From contig JAEZXX010000020.1 of NCBI GenBank assembly GCA_023419535.1, forward strand, positions 1-59,016: a stretch of DNA of 59,016 nt, in the 5' to 3' direction. Numbering within the stretch: the stretch's first letter is position 1; every line of letters starts with the position of its first letter. The notes beneath the pieces were generated by a model. The model saw only the letters and a list, made by a program, of their open reading frames with translations. It had not been told where the DNA came from and did not search any database. The stretch comes from Pseudomonadota bacterium (lineage in GTDB: Bacteria > Pseudomonadota > Alphaproteobacteria > Rhizobiales > Rhizobiaceae). This document shows positions 24,506-34,009 of this stretch, in pieces. A program made the position numbers and the translations under genes.

Positions 24506-25276
24506 ATGCTGGACACCCGCGTCCCGGCAAACGCCCTCGGCTTGCCTTTCGACAGCGACAACATCTCCGCCAACGCGGCCTTCTCCCCGGTCGGGCGGCA
24601 CCACTCCGTCCTTCCCACCATCCGCATCGTCTTGTTTCGGCAGGACCCCACGGACCCCGAGCGGACCATCGCCGTGTTCCCCTGTGAGCCCGCCCCGGAG
24701 GGCTGTATGGTCGGTTTCACGCGAGCGGAAGGCAACATCCCTTGTTCTCGCGAATGGTTCGACCGCACCACCAAGGCCAGCGAAAGCCAGTTTGCCCCGC
24801 TTCGGTCTCTCCTTCGGGCCAAGGGTGAGCACTTGGACGTTCGACACCGGATCACCCCCGCGATGGACCGGACGCGGCAGTGGCGGAGGCTGGAGCTGGA
24901 GCGCATCACCCTTCGAGGGGAGCGCAGCGCCGACACCCGCTTGAAGGCGCTTGATGCGCTCGCCATGGTCGCGGACTTCTCGGGGGTCTCGGCGGACGCC
25001 TTCCTATCCACGGGATGCAAGGACCTCACCGTCTTGCGGGCCCGGTGGGCGGCAGTCGTGGTAGCACGCAGGCACTTCAACATCCCCGGCATTATGCTCG
25101 CCGCCATCTTCGGCTCCACCGTGAACGGCATCGGCGGGATGGGAGCGAGGGCGATGCAGAGGCGCCCCACGGACCATGCGTTCGACCACCTCTTGTCCCG
25201 GCTTGAGGCAACCCTCGGCACCATCTTCACGAGGCGAGGTCCCGGCCAGCCGTCACGGCAGGCAGTGGCGGCCTAG
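24506..25276 (+). CDS. Putative replication/regulatory protein, possible DnaA-like C-terminus
   Basis: 256 residues. The first 130 are unrecognised. From about residue 160 the sequence AFLSTGCKDLTVLRARWAAV then VVARRHFNIPGIMLAAIFG and a Gly-rich turn before RAMQRRP recalls DnaA domain IV (helices around the DnaA signature), though the resemblance is by pattern only. ATG 24506 with GAAGGGG upstream is preferred to a longer opening from 24335. Three 12-bp direct repeats start 20 bases after its stop. Together they could form an initiator and origin, or a regulator and its sites. Confidence 0.55.
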   Translation: MLDTRVPANALGLPFDSDNISANAAFSPVGRHHSVLPTIRIVLFRQDPTDPERTIAVFPCEPAPEGCMVGFTRAEGNIPCSREWFDRTTKASESQFAPLRSLLRAKGEHLDVRHRITPAMDRTRQWRRLELERITLRGERSADTRLKALDALAMVADFSGVSADAFLSTGCKDLTVLRARWAAVVVARRHFNIPGIMLAAIFGSTVNGIGGMGARAMQRRPTDHAFDHLLSRLEATLGTIFTRRGPGQPSRQAVAA

Positions 25277-25295
25277 CAGCCCCTTCCGACAGTTC

Positions 25296-25359
25296 CCCTA
25301 CCAAGGCCACCATACCCGAACCCGCCCCCTACCAAGGCGCCCAGCTTCCCTACCAAGGC
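25296..25359 (+). repeat. Three 12-bp iterons
   Basis: CCCTACCAAGGC occurs exactly at 25296-25307, 25327-25338 and 25348-25359 (start-to-start distances 31 and 21, i.e. about three and two helical turns). All are direct and sit in the 113-base gap between two genes. Phased iterons are typical of plasmid or phage origins and of cooperative operators. Confidence 0.75.
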
Positions 25360-25389
25360 ACCCCCGGCGCAATCATCACGGCGGACACC

Positions 25390-25935
25390 ATGACCGACTT
25401 AACGTCCGGGCAGAGCACCCGGCAGTTCACCACCGTCTTCATCGACGCCTACCGATATTGGGAGGGACCGCACGTCGGTGCAGCAGCCTACGTGGTTGCC
25501 TTCGAGGACCGCCTCCTGTGGGGCCTCGGGGAAGCCGACGATCTGGACCACCTCTTCGGCCACGGCCTTGAGCACGCCCTCGCGCTCCTCGGAGACGACT
25601 GCGGTCCCATCCGTCTGCGCTTCCTCGCGTGGCGCGGATCGTTCACCCGGCGCATCCGTCGATCGGCGCCCATGTGGCTTGCGAGAGGGGGCGTGAAGGC
25701 GAACGGCGAGACGCCCCGGCACTTCGCCACGTGGTCCAGGCTCTACCGGATGCTGAAGGCCGGGGACTTGAAGCTCGCATGGGGCGGACGGCGCGAAGCC
25801 GGAGCGCTCGGCGAGGTGGCGGCGGTGAAGTTGAAAGAATGCCTCGCGGAGGCGCGGCGGATGGACTTGAAGGCCGGCGATAGGCTGGCGCGGCGGGGCT
25901 ACAGGTCGGGATCAGAACAACTGTCTTCACTATGA
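25390..25935 (+). CDS. Hypothetical protein of the element
   Basis: 181 residues, family not recognised. It begins MTDLTSGQSTRQFTTVFIDAYRYW, then GAAAYVVAFEDRLLWGLGEADD, a strand order that could belong to an RNase-H-like fold, but no acidic triad is clear. The C-terminal half is basic and helical. It lies directly after the iterons, so it may be a replication accessory or an early protein. Confidence 0.6.
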   Translation: MTDLTSGQSTRQFTTVFIDAYRYWEGPHVGAAAYVVAFEDRLLWGLGEADDLDHLFGHGLEHALALLGDDCGPIRLRFLAWRGSFTRRIRRSAPMWLARGGVKANGETPRHFATWSRLYRMLKAGDLKLAWGGRREAGALGEVAAVKLKECLAEARRMDLKAGDRLARRGYRSGSEQLSSL

Positions 25936-26162
25936 GGAAGGCAGCGTCCGTCTCGGCTGAAATCATCTCCCTCCACTACGAGAAGAAGTGCTTAGGCTCG
26001 ATCGGCTGATACCATTCGTCTCGCGCAACTCGAAGACCGTCCGTACCGCCGCGTACGCTAGCACTCCGTTTCCGATCATCCGCCGCCATTCCGACCGAGC
26101 CCACCCGGCGCGGACGGCGAAGCCATGCCCCTAATCCCGCAACCGAACCCGGAGCAATCCCG

Positions 26163-26885
26163 ATGCCCCACACGACACCCACCTTCATGCCCCCGGACGC
26201 CCTCCACCAGCGGCTCCAGTTCCTCCTCATGCTCGCGCCTCTCCACGAGACCGGATCGCTCGAAGCCGCCTCAACGCTCACCGAGACGTTCCTTCCGGTC
26301 CTGACGATCGACGCCGAGCACGGCAACGTGTCATCCGTCCAGCTCACCGAGCGCGACGGCAAGAAGCTGGTGGCGGTGACGATCCAGGGGCGCAATCCAC
26401 GCTTCCTTCTGCCGCTGGACTACGTGGCGCTGGACCTCGCGGCTGCCTTCGGACTTCGCCTTACGATCCAGAAGACCACGGCGGACCCCGACAAGCGGAA
26501 GGACTACCCGCGCATCTCATCGCCCGGCCCCAACGGCTACGTCTTCCAGGTGCTCCGGCTTCTCACCGATGCCCAGCCCGGACAGGTGGCCAAGCAGCGG
26601 CCGGGGTTCGATCACCACTATCTCGGGCGGGACGGTCTCACCCTCACTACCGACGACGCCGAGCGGGACCAAGGCCGCGCCATACGCACCACCACACGCG
26701 GCAGGGCGGACCTCCTTGCCTGCGCCACGCGGTGCTTCGAGACCAACCGCCCCAAGTTCGACCTGCCGCAGGACTTCGACGCCGAGCGGTACAGCCAACT
26801 CCTCACGCTGGCCTTCGGCCTCGCGGATTGGCTGCACGGCGGCACCTTGACGACCCAACCGAGCGACACCCTTTCGGCGGCCTAG
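26163..26885 (+). CDS. Hypothetical protein of the element
   Basis: 240 residues, no recognised domain. It starts MPHTTPTFMPPDALHQRLQF with GGAG eight bases before the ATG. It is of mixed alpha/beta character with a VSSVQLTERDGKKLVAVTIQG hairpin and an Arg/Asp-rich middle. Same strand as the virion-type genes that follow 190 bases later. The 227 bases before it hold only a 25-codon frame (25932-26009) without support. Confidence 0.6.
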   Translation: MPHTTPTFMPPDALHQRLQFLLMLAPLHETGSLEAASTLTETFLPVLTIDAEHGNVSSVQLTERDGKKLVAVTIQGRNPRFLLPLDYVALDLAAAFGLRLTIQKTTADPDKRKDYPRISSPGPNGYVFQVLRLLTDAQPGQVAKQRPGFDHHYLGRDGLTLTTDDAERDQGRAIRTTTRGRADLLACATRCFETNRPKFDLPQDFDAERYSQLLTLAFGLADWLHGGTLTTQPSDTLSAA

Positions 26886-27037
26886 CGCTGCCCCCAAACT
26901 CCTCCCTTCGCGGGAGGTGAATGCCGGCCGGAGGGGAGGTCTTTCGGGATGAGCGCCTCCTCTCCGGTCCACGGCTAGTCCGTCTGCGACCTTCCAAGTC
27001 TCATCCCACCCACGCCACCAAGGCTTATCCCATCACC

Positions 27038-27076
27038 ATGCATACCCATCAGTTCCGGGGCCCCGCGCCGCGCTAA
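27038..27076 (+). CDS. 12-codon leader frame before the giant muralytic gene
   Basis: MHTHQFRGPAPR then TAA, with the stop overlapping the next ATG (TAATG at 27074-27078). The large gene has no ribosome site of its own, so ribosomes may reach it by termination-reinitiation from this leader. Confidence 0.3.
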   Translation: MHTHQFRGPAPR

Positions 27077-30000
27077 TGGCCCGCGCCCCTAGCCGCCCCC
27101 AAGCGGCACCCGAGCTTCTCCGCCCCACGGCGTCCCCGGTGGACAGCTTCGTGAGGCCAGCCCCTTCGGGCCTCCACCAGATCGCCGACGCCTTCGGCAA
27201 CTTCGCGCCCGAACTCAACGCCCTCACTAACCAGCGAGCCCAGCGCTTCCGTGAAGAGGAAGCTATCCGCGCTGAAGCGGACTTCCTCAAGAACAACCAA
27301 GAAGGCTTTGCCGAAGGGGTCCGCCAAGGCCGCCTCCCGGCCCATCAATCCCGGACTTACATGCGGACCTACAAGGCCGCCGAGGGGGCGGCGATCGGCA
27401 ACCGCCTCCAGCATCAATACCGGGCCGCGTGGGATGCGTGGGAGGGCAAGAACCAGGAGGACCCGGACGGGTCTCTCCACAATGGCTTCCTCCAGGACTT
27501 CATCGCCCGCAACGTCGGCACCGAGGACCCGGACGTGCTCGCGGGGGTCCTTCCTGCCGTCCGCTCCCTCCAGGACACCGCCACGGCGGCGGACATCAAG
27601 TACCGTGCCGATCGGGCCTACCTCGGCTCCATCACCGCCCACGGCGCCCGCGTCCATCAGCACATAGACGATGCCGAAGAGGCGGGCCTCCTGGCACCCG
27701 AGGGGGTCAACTATTCGGCCGTCTTCGCCCGCGCCTTCGAGGAACGGGAGCGCATCGTCGCCAGCGGTGCCCGGCCCGAAGACTTCGACAAGACGATGAT
27801 GGAAGCCTTCGCGGCCAAGGCGCTGGAGAAGGGAGACGCCGGGCTTCTTGCTTGGTTCGACCAGACCGTACCCGGACAGGACTACACGTACGGGGACACG
27901 GCAGAAGGTTTGGCCCTTCGGCAACAGACCCAAGACCGCCTGGAGACCGCACGACGCCAAGCCGCCAGCGACGAATACGCCCGCCAGACCCGCGATGATG
28001 CGGCGGCGAAGGACGACGCCACGCGCACTGCCGTGGACCTTCTGGCGGCTGGGGAGCCGGTCCCGGAGGAATTGCTCGCGGCCGGGCAACGGGTGGACCC
28101 GACGTTCCGAACCCGCATCGCCGAGTGGCACTCCAGCCTCTCCGAGCGGCCCTCCGACCCCGAGGCGATCCAGGCCGTCTACGCGGATATCCTTGCGGGC
28201 GGTGGGGTCCAGGCCGTGGTGCGTGCCTTCGACGCTGGGGTAATCGCCAACCCGGAGGACCTCACCAAGCTCCACACCTTCGCCAAGGGCTTCGAGGGTG
28301 AGAAGGAGCGTATTCAGGAGACGCTTTCCGGCCCGACCTCGCGCGGCATCCTCGACACCATCGACGTGCGGACGAAGGGGTCCAATCGTGCAGGCGACCC
28401 GGTGGGTGGCATCTCCAATGACGGCCTCGCGGCCCAGGCGGACTATCGCCGGATGGTCTCGGATTGGGTGCTCGCCAACCCCAACGCTTCCACCCTCGAA
28501 CGGGAGGACGCGGCGAACCGCATCGGCCGGATCATCCTGGACGCGATTGGGACCCCAGGCCGCCGCGAAGCCGGTGGCGACTACGAACGGCCCGGCGCGA
28601 TCACCACGCCCAACGCCCATGCGGGAAGCCCGGAGTGGCCTTCGCGTCCCGCACCTCCTGCGCCAACCCAAGAGGCCGCGCCCGAACCCACGGGGGAATG
28701 GCGCTGGTACAATCCAGGAAGCTGGTTCGGCCGAGACGCCGAGCCCACGGCGCCGGACGCAATGCCTTCCGCCCCCACCGCTGCCCCGGTGCAGTCTCCC
28801 TTGGACTGGCTCAATGCCCAGCCCGAGGCTCGACGGGCCGCCGTGGAGAACTTTGCGCAACAGAACGGCATTCCCGTGGAGGAAGCCGCACGGGGCCTCC
28901 AGCGCCAGCTCAACGAACGATCGACCACAGAGCCGGCGCCGGGTTCATCCGCGACCTACCAGCCGATGAGCTACGCGCCGGGCGGTGACACGGACGGGGC
29001 GGACAGTCGATCCGTTGGCCTCACCCCCGAGCAAGCCTCACGGTTCCTGGACGAAGCCCTCTCCGCCAGCACCGTGGACACCACGCCGGGGTCTACGTTC
29101 ATCGCGGGCGATCCCACCGCTTCCCGCCTCCTCAACCTCATCGGGCACCACGAGGCGACCAACAACTACAACGCTGTGTGGGGGAACGCGAAGTCCACCA
29201 TCGACCTCTCGCAGTTCACCTTGGACCAAATCCTCGGTCAGCAGCAGAGGGCGCGGGCGGCGGGCAAAGCCTCCACGGCGATCGGGAAGTACCAGTTCAT
29301 CTACAAGACCCTCGGGGGCCTGAAGGAAGAGCTGGGTCTGACCGGCAAGGAACGCTTCACGCCGCAGCTCCAGGACCGCCTCGGGATGCAGCTCTTGGAG
29401 CGGCGGGGCTACTCCGCGTTCCGGCAAGGCCGCATCACGCAGCGCCAGTTCGCCTTCCGCCTCTCCCAGGAGTGGGCCTCGCTGGCGAACCCCAACACGG
29501 GCCGGAGCTTCTACGACGGCGACGGGCTCAATGCCTCCTCCGCGTCCGCCCAGGATGTCTACCGTGCCCTCGGGCTCGGCGGTATGGCGGCCAATAGCAA
29601 CCGACCGGCAGTCCAACCCGTCTCGCTCGGCGGCGCCCCGGCGCCAGCCTCTTCGGCGAACGCATACGCCAACATCCCCGAAGCCGAACGCCCACAGTTC
29701 CTCCAGTGGAACTCCGACCCCGTGGGCAACCACGAAGCCAACCTCGCGTCCATTGAGCCGGACCTCTCCAACGTCATTCGCCGGGCCCAGCAACTCACGG
29801 GGGTCTCCTTCGTGGTCGGCTCCGGGCGGCGCGATGCCGACCTCCAGGCCAAGGCGGTGGAGTGGGGTTGGTCCAAGACCCACGATAGCGACCACCTCCA
29901 CGGCGGCGCGGTGGACCTTTGGGGGCTCGACCCCAACGGGGCCGTGACGTTCGACCCCGAGACGCAAGCGGAGATCGTGCGGGCCATGAAGCAGGCCGCA

Positions 30001-30090
30001 CAGGAGCTTGGCGTGGACCTCGACGTGGGCGCCGACTGGCGCGGCTTCAAGGACAACCCGCACTTCGCCCTCCGTGGGCGCCGCGCGTAG
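27076..30090 (+). CDS. Virion-associated protein with lysozyme and M15 peptidase domains
   Basis: A 1004-residue phage ejection/internal-virion-type protein. Residues 1-560 are helical, Gln/Glu/Ala-rich, without a recognised domain; 560-680 are Pro-rich linker. Residues ~680-830 form a lysozyme-like fold: catalytic Glu693 in GHHEATNNYNAVWG, then TAIGKYQFIYKTLGGL, the GKYQ motif of phage muramidases. Residues ~895-1004 form a D-Ala/L-Ala-type M15 zinc peptidase with SDHLHGGAVD (ligands H940, D947) and DNPHF (H996). It could cut both glycan and peptide of the wall during DNA entry. It has no signal peptide. Confidence 0.82.
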   Translation: MARAPSRPQAAPELLRPTASPVDSFVRPAPSGLHQIADAFGNFAPELNALTNQRAQRFREEEAIRAEADFLKNNQEGFAEGVRQGRLPAHQSRTYMRTYKAAEGAAIGNRLQHQYRAAWDAWEGKNQEDPDGSLHNGFLQDFIARNVGTEDPDVLAGVLPAVRSLQDTATAADIKYRADRAYLGSITAHGARVHQHIDDAEEAGLLAPEGVNYSAVFARAFEERERIVASGARPEDFDKTMMEAFAAKALEKGDAGLLAWFDQTVPGQDYTYGDTAEGLALRQQTQDRLETARRQAASDEYARQTRDDAAAKDDATRTAVDLLAAGEPVPEELLAAGQRVDPTFRTRIAEWHSSLSERPSDPEAIQAVYADILAGGGVQAVVRAFDAGVIANPEDLTKLHTFAKGFEGEKERIQETLSGPTSRGILDTIDVRTKGSNRAGDPVGGISNDGLAAQADYRRMVSDWVLANPNASTLEREDAANRIGRIILDAIGTPGRREAGGDYERPGAITTPNAHAGSPEWPSRPAPPAPTQEAAPEPTGEWRWYNPGSWFGRDAEPTAPDAMPSAPTAAPVQSPLDWLNAQPEARRAAVENFAQQNGIPVEEAARGLQRQLNERSTTEPAPGSSATYQPMSYAPGGDTDGADSRSVGLTPEQASRFLDEALSASTVDTTPGSTFIAGDPTASRLLNLIGHHEATNNYNAVWGNAKSTIDLSQFTLDQILGQQQRARAAGKASTAIGKYQFIYKTLGGLKEELGLTGKERFTPQLQDRLGMQLLERRGYSAFRQGRITQRQFAFRLSQEWASLANPNTGRSFYDGDGLNASSASAQDVYRALGLGGMAANSNRPAVQPVSLGGAPAPASSANAYANIPEAERPQFLQWNSDPVGNHEANLASIEPDLSNVIRRAQQLTGVSFVVGSGRRDADLQAKAVEWGWSKTHDSDHLHGGAVDLWGLDPNGAVTFDPETQAEIVRAMKQAAQELGVDLDVGADWRGFKDNPHFALRGRRA

Positions 30091-30116
30091 CCCCGACCCT
30101 TCAAGGACACATCATC

Positions 30117-33100
30117 ATGCAGAACGAACCGGACTTCGCCCGGCTCCTTGAGGAGTACGAGGCGGCCGGGGCCGAAGCGAGCGCGGACGGCACCCCGGAC
30201 ATTGAGGCGGGCATCCAGGCCCTTGCCGAGCACTTCCTCACGGAAGACACAGAAGGCGGCGGAGCCCCCCAGCCGGCCACCGCTCCCGAAACCGCAGCCC
30301 CCGAGCCCGAGCTGACGGCGGAACAGAAGGCCCTTACCCCCGGCTACTACCTGGAGCACGGGGAGCCGGGCCTCGCGGAGACGGGCGCCGGGCAGATCGC
30401 GGAGGCCGCCCTCGGGGGTGCCGCAAAGGCCGCCTTCGAAACAGGGGACTTCCTCTTCGGCGAAGTGGCGCCGGCCGATCGCTCCGCCCTGCGCTCCGGC
30501 GTTGAGGCCCGCGTGGACCACCTCAAGGAACAGTCCCTCGTGGCTGGCTTCTCGGCGGGCATCGGGCAGTGGGCCACCGGCATGTTCGGCGCCGGGAAGA
30601 TCACTGGGGCGGCGAAGGTCCTCCCGTGGTTCGGCAAAGGGCTCGGGGCGCTCGGCAACCTCCGGGGCGCCCGTGCGGCTGGCGAAATGGCCAGGGCCGC
30701 GACGGTGGGCGTGGTGGCATTCGACCCCCACGAGGAACGCCTCGCCAACCTCATCGAAAGCACCCCGCTGGCCAACCCGATCACGCAATGGCTGGCGGCG
30801 GACCCAACCGACACGGTGGCGGAAGGGCGCATGAAGGCCGCCCTGGAAAGCATCGGGATGGACCTCGCCATCGTCGGGACCTTCGCTGCGGCGGGGAAGG
30901 TGTGGAAGGCCCTACGCCTCGGCGACGAGACGAGCGCAAGGAAGGCCGTGGAGGAGGCCGAGGCGGAGATCGCAGCGGCATCCCGTCCGGTGGAGGCGGA
31001 GCCGCTGAAGGGGAACTCCCGTGGCGCAGAGGGGCCGTTGGGGGATGCTCCGAGCCCGGCCGCAGTGCCCGAGCCGGAAGGTCAGCCGCTCGCCTCTCCG
31101 ATCGCAGACGCCGAAGCGGTGCCCTCGCGCACGATGGAGGCCGCCGCCGAGCCGACGCCGAGCGTCTCCGGGCCTGCCAACGCGGCGGACGAAGGGGCGG
31201 ACCTTGTGCCTTCCCCGATGCCGGGCGCACCGGACACTGCCGCCGCTCCTGCCTTCCGACCCTCCGCGACCTACACAGACGAGGACACCCTCGCGGTCCT
31301 CAATGGGGCGCAGCGGGACGCGGACGCCTTGGACGAACACGGCGGCTGGTATCAGGCGATCCAGGCGGGCCACACCTTCGGCCGGGGTGAGGGCATCCCC
31401 TACGTGAAGCTCAATCAAGACGCCGCTGTGGAAGACTTCATGGCCCGCGCCGTGGACGCCGTGGAGGAGCGCCTCTCGGCGATCAAGGGCGGCGAGGTGC
31501 TCACGGATGCCGCCGTGTCCCGCATGGTGGCGCAGCGGGCACGGCTCTTCGGTGAAGACCCCACGACCGTAATGGGGATGTTGCAACAGTCCGGGGACAA
31601 CGCGGGCCGCATGGTGGCGGACATGGAGGCCGGCTACCTCATCACCCACCGCATGTTCCAGGACACCAACGCGCTGGCGCAGCGGATCAACGCAGGGGAC
31701 TTCACCGAGTTCGGCTCAAGGGAGGCGGCGGTGGAGGAGTTGAAGCACAGGCTCTCCCTCGCCTCCTCCATTTACGGGGCGTCCCGGTCCATCACGGCCA
31801 ACGCCGGCCGGGCGCTTCGCCGGATGCGGACGGACTTCAAGCTCCGCCCGGAGGACCTCGCGAACCTCCAGGAGATGGACGGCAACCAGCTTGTCCAGAT
31901 GATCGTGAACACGAACGGGGACCCGAAGGCGCTGGCACGGGCGGCCAACCCGACGTTCTGGCAGCGGACCATGAACGCGGTCGAATACGTCTACGTGAAC
32001 AACCTCGTTTCGGGGCCTTTCACGCAAGGCATCAACCTCCTCTCCAACAGCGCGATGGTGGGTCTGCGCCCGCTGGAGCGGATGCTCGGAGGTGCCTTCA
32101 AGGCCGCTGCCGGCAACCCCGAGGGCCGCAACATCGTCACCGAGGCGGCGGTCCAGTACGGCTACCTCGGCGGCGCCCTCGTGGACGGTTTCCGCATGGC
32201 GGCCAAGACTTGGAAGCTCAACGATAGCGTCCTCGCGCCCTTCGGAACGGAATACTACCGGCCGAACCAAGCAGCGGCGGAGGCAGGGCCGGCAGGCTTC
32301 AAGCCGTGGACCTCGTCGCCCAACGTTCTCCACAACGTCTACCGTGCGGCGTTCCAGGCGATCGGGACCCCAACGCGGGCGCTCGGCTACGTGGACGAGC
32401 TGGTTAAGCAGACCGTCTACCGCTCGAAGGTCCAGGCGCGGGCCTACGTGGAGGCGACGGCGGAAGGCACAGCGGCGGGGCTCAAGGGCGCCGAGTTGGA
32501 CGCCTTCGTGACCGGCCGTGTGGAGGATCGCCTCGCGGCGTCCTTCGACGAGCTTGGCCGTGGGATCGACCCTCGCGCCCTGCGGGAGGCGAACGTCTCG
32601 ACCTTCCAACAGGACTTGCCGGAAGACGCACGGATCGGCCGCATCGGGCAGTTCGCCCAGCGGACCTTGCCGGGCATGAAGCTGGTGCTCCCGTTCGTGA
32701 AGACCCCCACCAACGTCCTCCGCTATGGGTGGAAGCTCACGCCGGGGCTCAATGCCCTCCAGACGGAATACCGCCGAGCCCTTCGCGGGATGGACGGACA
32801 GGAGGCACAGGCGCAGGCGTATGGGCAGATGGCGCTTGGCGTGACCTTCATGGGCGCGGCGGCCACCCTTGCGGCCAACGGCATGGTGACAGGAGGCGGG
32901 CCTTCGGACCCCAAGCTCCGGCAGGAGTTGGCGGCCACCGGATGGAAGCCCTACAGCTTCGTGCGGACCCACATGGACGGCTCGAAGTCCTACCATGGCT
33001 TCAACCGCTTCGACCCCTTCGCCATGCCGTTCGGCATCGTGGCGGACCTCCAGGACATGGTGGCCGCATGGGGTGATGGGGAGGAGGAGATGGACGGGGC

Positions 33101-33929
33101 AACGGCCTACGTCTCGGCTGGCATCGGCGCTCTTGCCGTCTCGCTCACCCAACAGTTCCGCGAGAAGGCATACCTCCAGGGGCTGGCGCAGACCCTCGAA
33201 GCGATCATGGAGCCGGAGGACCGTGGCCCCAACCTCATCGGGCAGACGGCGGCGAACTTCATCCCCTTCTCTGCCTTCCTCCGCCAGACTAACGTGGGGG
33301 ACCCCTACCTCCGCGAGGCAAGGTCGGTGGTGGACCGGATGATGGCCACGGTGCCGGGCCTCTCGGAGACCGTGCCGGCCCGCTACGATGCCTTCGGTGA
33401 CCCGGTGGTGGCACGGCGGGGCATGTGGTCCACGGACAGCGGATCGGCGGTTGATGCCGAGATGCAAAGGCTGGCGCTGGTGAACGGCTCGGCGTTGCTT
33501 CGAGTGAACCCGAGGCCCCAGGCCGGGGTGGACCTCCGAGAGATCACCATGGCCGATGGGTCGAACGCCTACGAGACCTACCAGCGGCTCGCGGGGCACC
33601 TGCCGGGTGATGTCAGCCTGAAGGAGATCGTGGCGGAGATCATCGCCACCGAGGAATACCAGATGGCGCCGGACGGGGACCGCGCCACGAAGGGCACCAA
33701 GCTCTGGCTGCTCGAAGGCGAAGTGCAGGACTACCGACAGGCGGCCATGCGGGAAATCCGTATGGACCCGAACGTGGCGGCTGCGCTGGAGCGGCGGCAG
33801 AACAAGGTGTGGGACCACTACGACGCTCAGCAGACACCCACCGCCCGGCCGGGACCTCGCGCCCCGGACCTCTTGGAGCTTGGTGCTGCCTTCGGGGTGG
33901 ACCTCGCGCCTCGCGCTTCGGCGCAGTGA
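30117..33929 (+). CDS. Giant phage internal-virion/ejection-like protein
   Basis: A 1270-residue protein following the muralytic gene by 26 bases. It starts MQNEPDFARLLEEYEAAGAE; ATG 30117 is chosen because the longer frame to 29919 lies in the previous gene. Residues ~90-250 contain Gly/Ala-rich, membrane-active-looking stretches (GAGQIAEAALGGAAKAAFETG), and ~620-680 a conserved-looking segment (VEYVYVNNLVSGPFTQGINLLSNSAMVGL) of the kind found in very large podophage internal proteins. The tail is charged. Such proteins form a channel for DNA through the envelope. Assignment is by size, position and sequence character rather than a named domain. Confidence 0.65.
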   Translation: MQNEPDFARLLEEYEAAGAEASADGTPDIEAGIQALAEHFLTEDTEGGGAPQPATAPETAAPEPELTAEQKALTPGYYLEHGEPGLAETGAGQIAEAALGGAAKAAFETGDFLFGEVAPADRSALRSGVEARVDHLKEQSLVAGFSAGIGQWATGMFGAGKITGAAKVLPWFGKGLGALGNLRGARAAGEMARAATVGVVAFDPHEERLANLIESTPLANPITQWLAADPTDTVAEGRMKAALESIGMDLAIVGTFAAAGKVWKALRLGDETSARKAVEEAEAEIAAASRPVEAEPLKGNSRGAEGPLGDAPSPAAVPEPEGQPLASPIADAEAVPSRTMEAAAEPTPSVSGPANAADEGADLVPSPMPGAPDTAAAPAFRPSATYTDEDTLAVLNGAQRDADALDEHGGWYQAIQAGHTFGRGEGIPYVKLNQDAAVEDFMARAVDAVEERLSAIKGGEVLTDAAVSRMVAQRARLFGEDPTTVMGMLQQSGDNAGRMVADMEAGYLITHRMFQDTNALAQRINAGDFTEFGSREAAVEELKHRLSLASSIYGASRSITANAGRALRRMRTDFKLRPEDLANLQEMDGNQLVQMIVNTNGDPKALARAANPTFWQRTMNAVEYVYVNNLVSGPFTQGINLLSNSAMVGLRPLERMLGGAFKAAAGNPEGRNIVTEAAVQYGYLGGALVDGFRMAAKTWKLNDSVLAPFGTEYYRPNQAAAEAGPAGFKPWTSSPNVLHNVYRAAFQAIGTPTRALGYVDELVKQTVYRSKVQARAYVEATAEGTAAGLKGAELDAFVTGRVEDRLAASFDELGRGIDPRALREANVSTFQQDLPEDARIGRIGQFAQRTLPGMKLVLPFVKTPTNVLRYGWKLTPGLNALQTEYRRALRGMDGQEAQAQAYGQMALGVTFMGAAATLAANGMVTGGGPSDPKLRQELAATGWKPYSFVRTHMDGSKSYHGFNRFDPFAMPFGIVADLQDMVAAWGDGEEEMDGATAYVSAGIGALAVSLTQQFREKAYLQGLAQTLEAIMEPEDRGPNLIGQTAANFIPFSAFLRQTNVGDPYLREARSVVDRMMATVPGLSETVPARYDAFGDPVVARRGMWSTDSGSAVDAEMQRLALVNGSALLRVNPRPQAGVDLREITMADGSNAYETYQRLAGHLPGDVSLKEIVAEIIATEEYQMAPDGDRATKGTKLWLLEGEVQDYRQAAMREIRMDPNVAAALERRQNKVWDHYDAQQTPTARPGPRAPDLLELGAAFGVDLAPRASAQ

Positions 33930-34009
33930 CATGGCGGGGGGGGTGGGGCTTCATCGGCCCTGCCTCCTCCAATCCTAGACCCCAACCTTTACAGACACAC
34001 AGGAGAAGC

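Noticed and set aside
25932..26009. A 25-codon ORF with ATGA overlap after the 181-residue gene
   Set aside because: The overlap is attractive but the peptide is too short and lacks any other support.
31716..33932. A minus-strand open frame of 738 codons in the element
   Set aside because: Shadow of the giant ejection-like gene, which is continuous with proper codon use on the plus strand.
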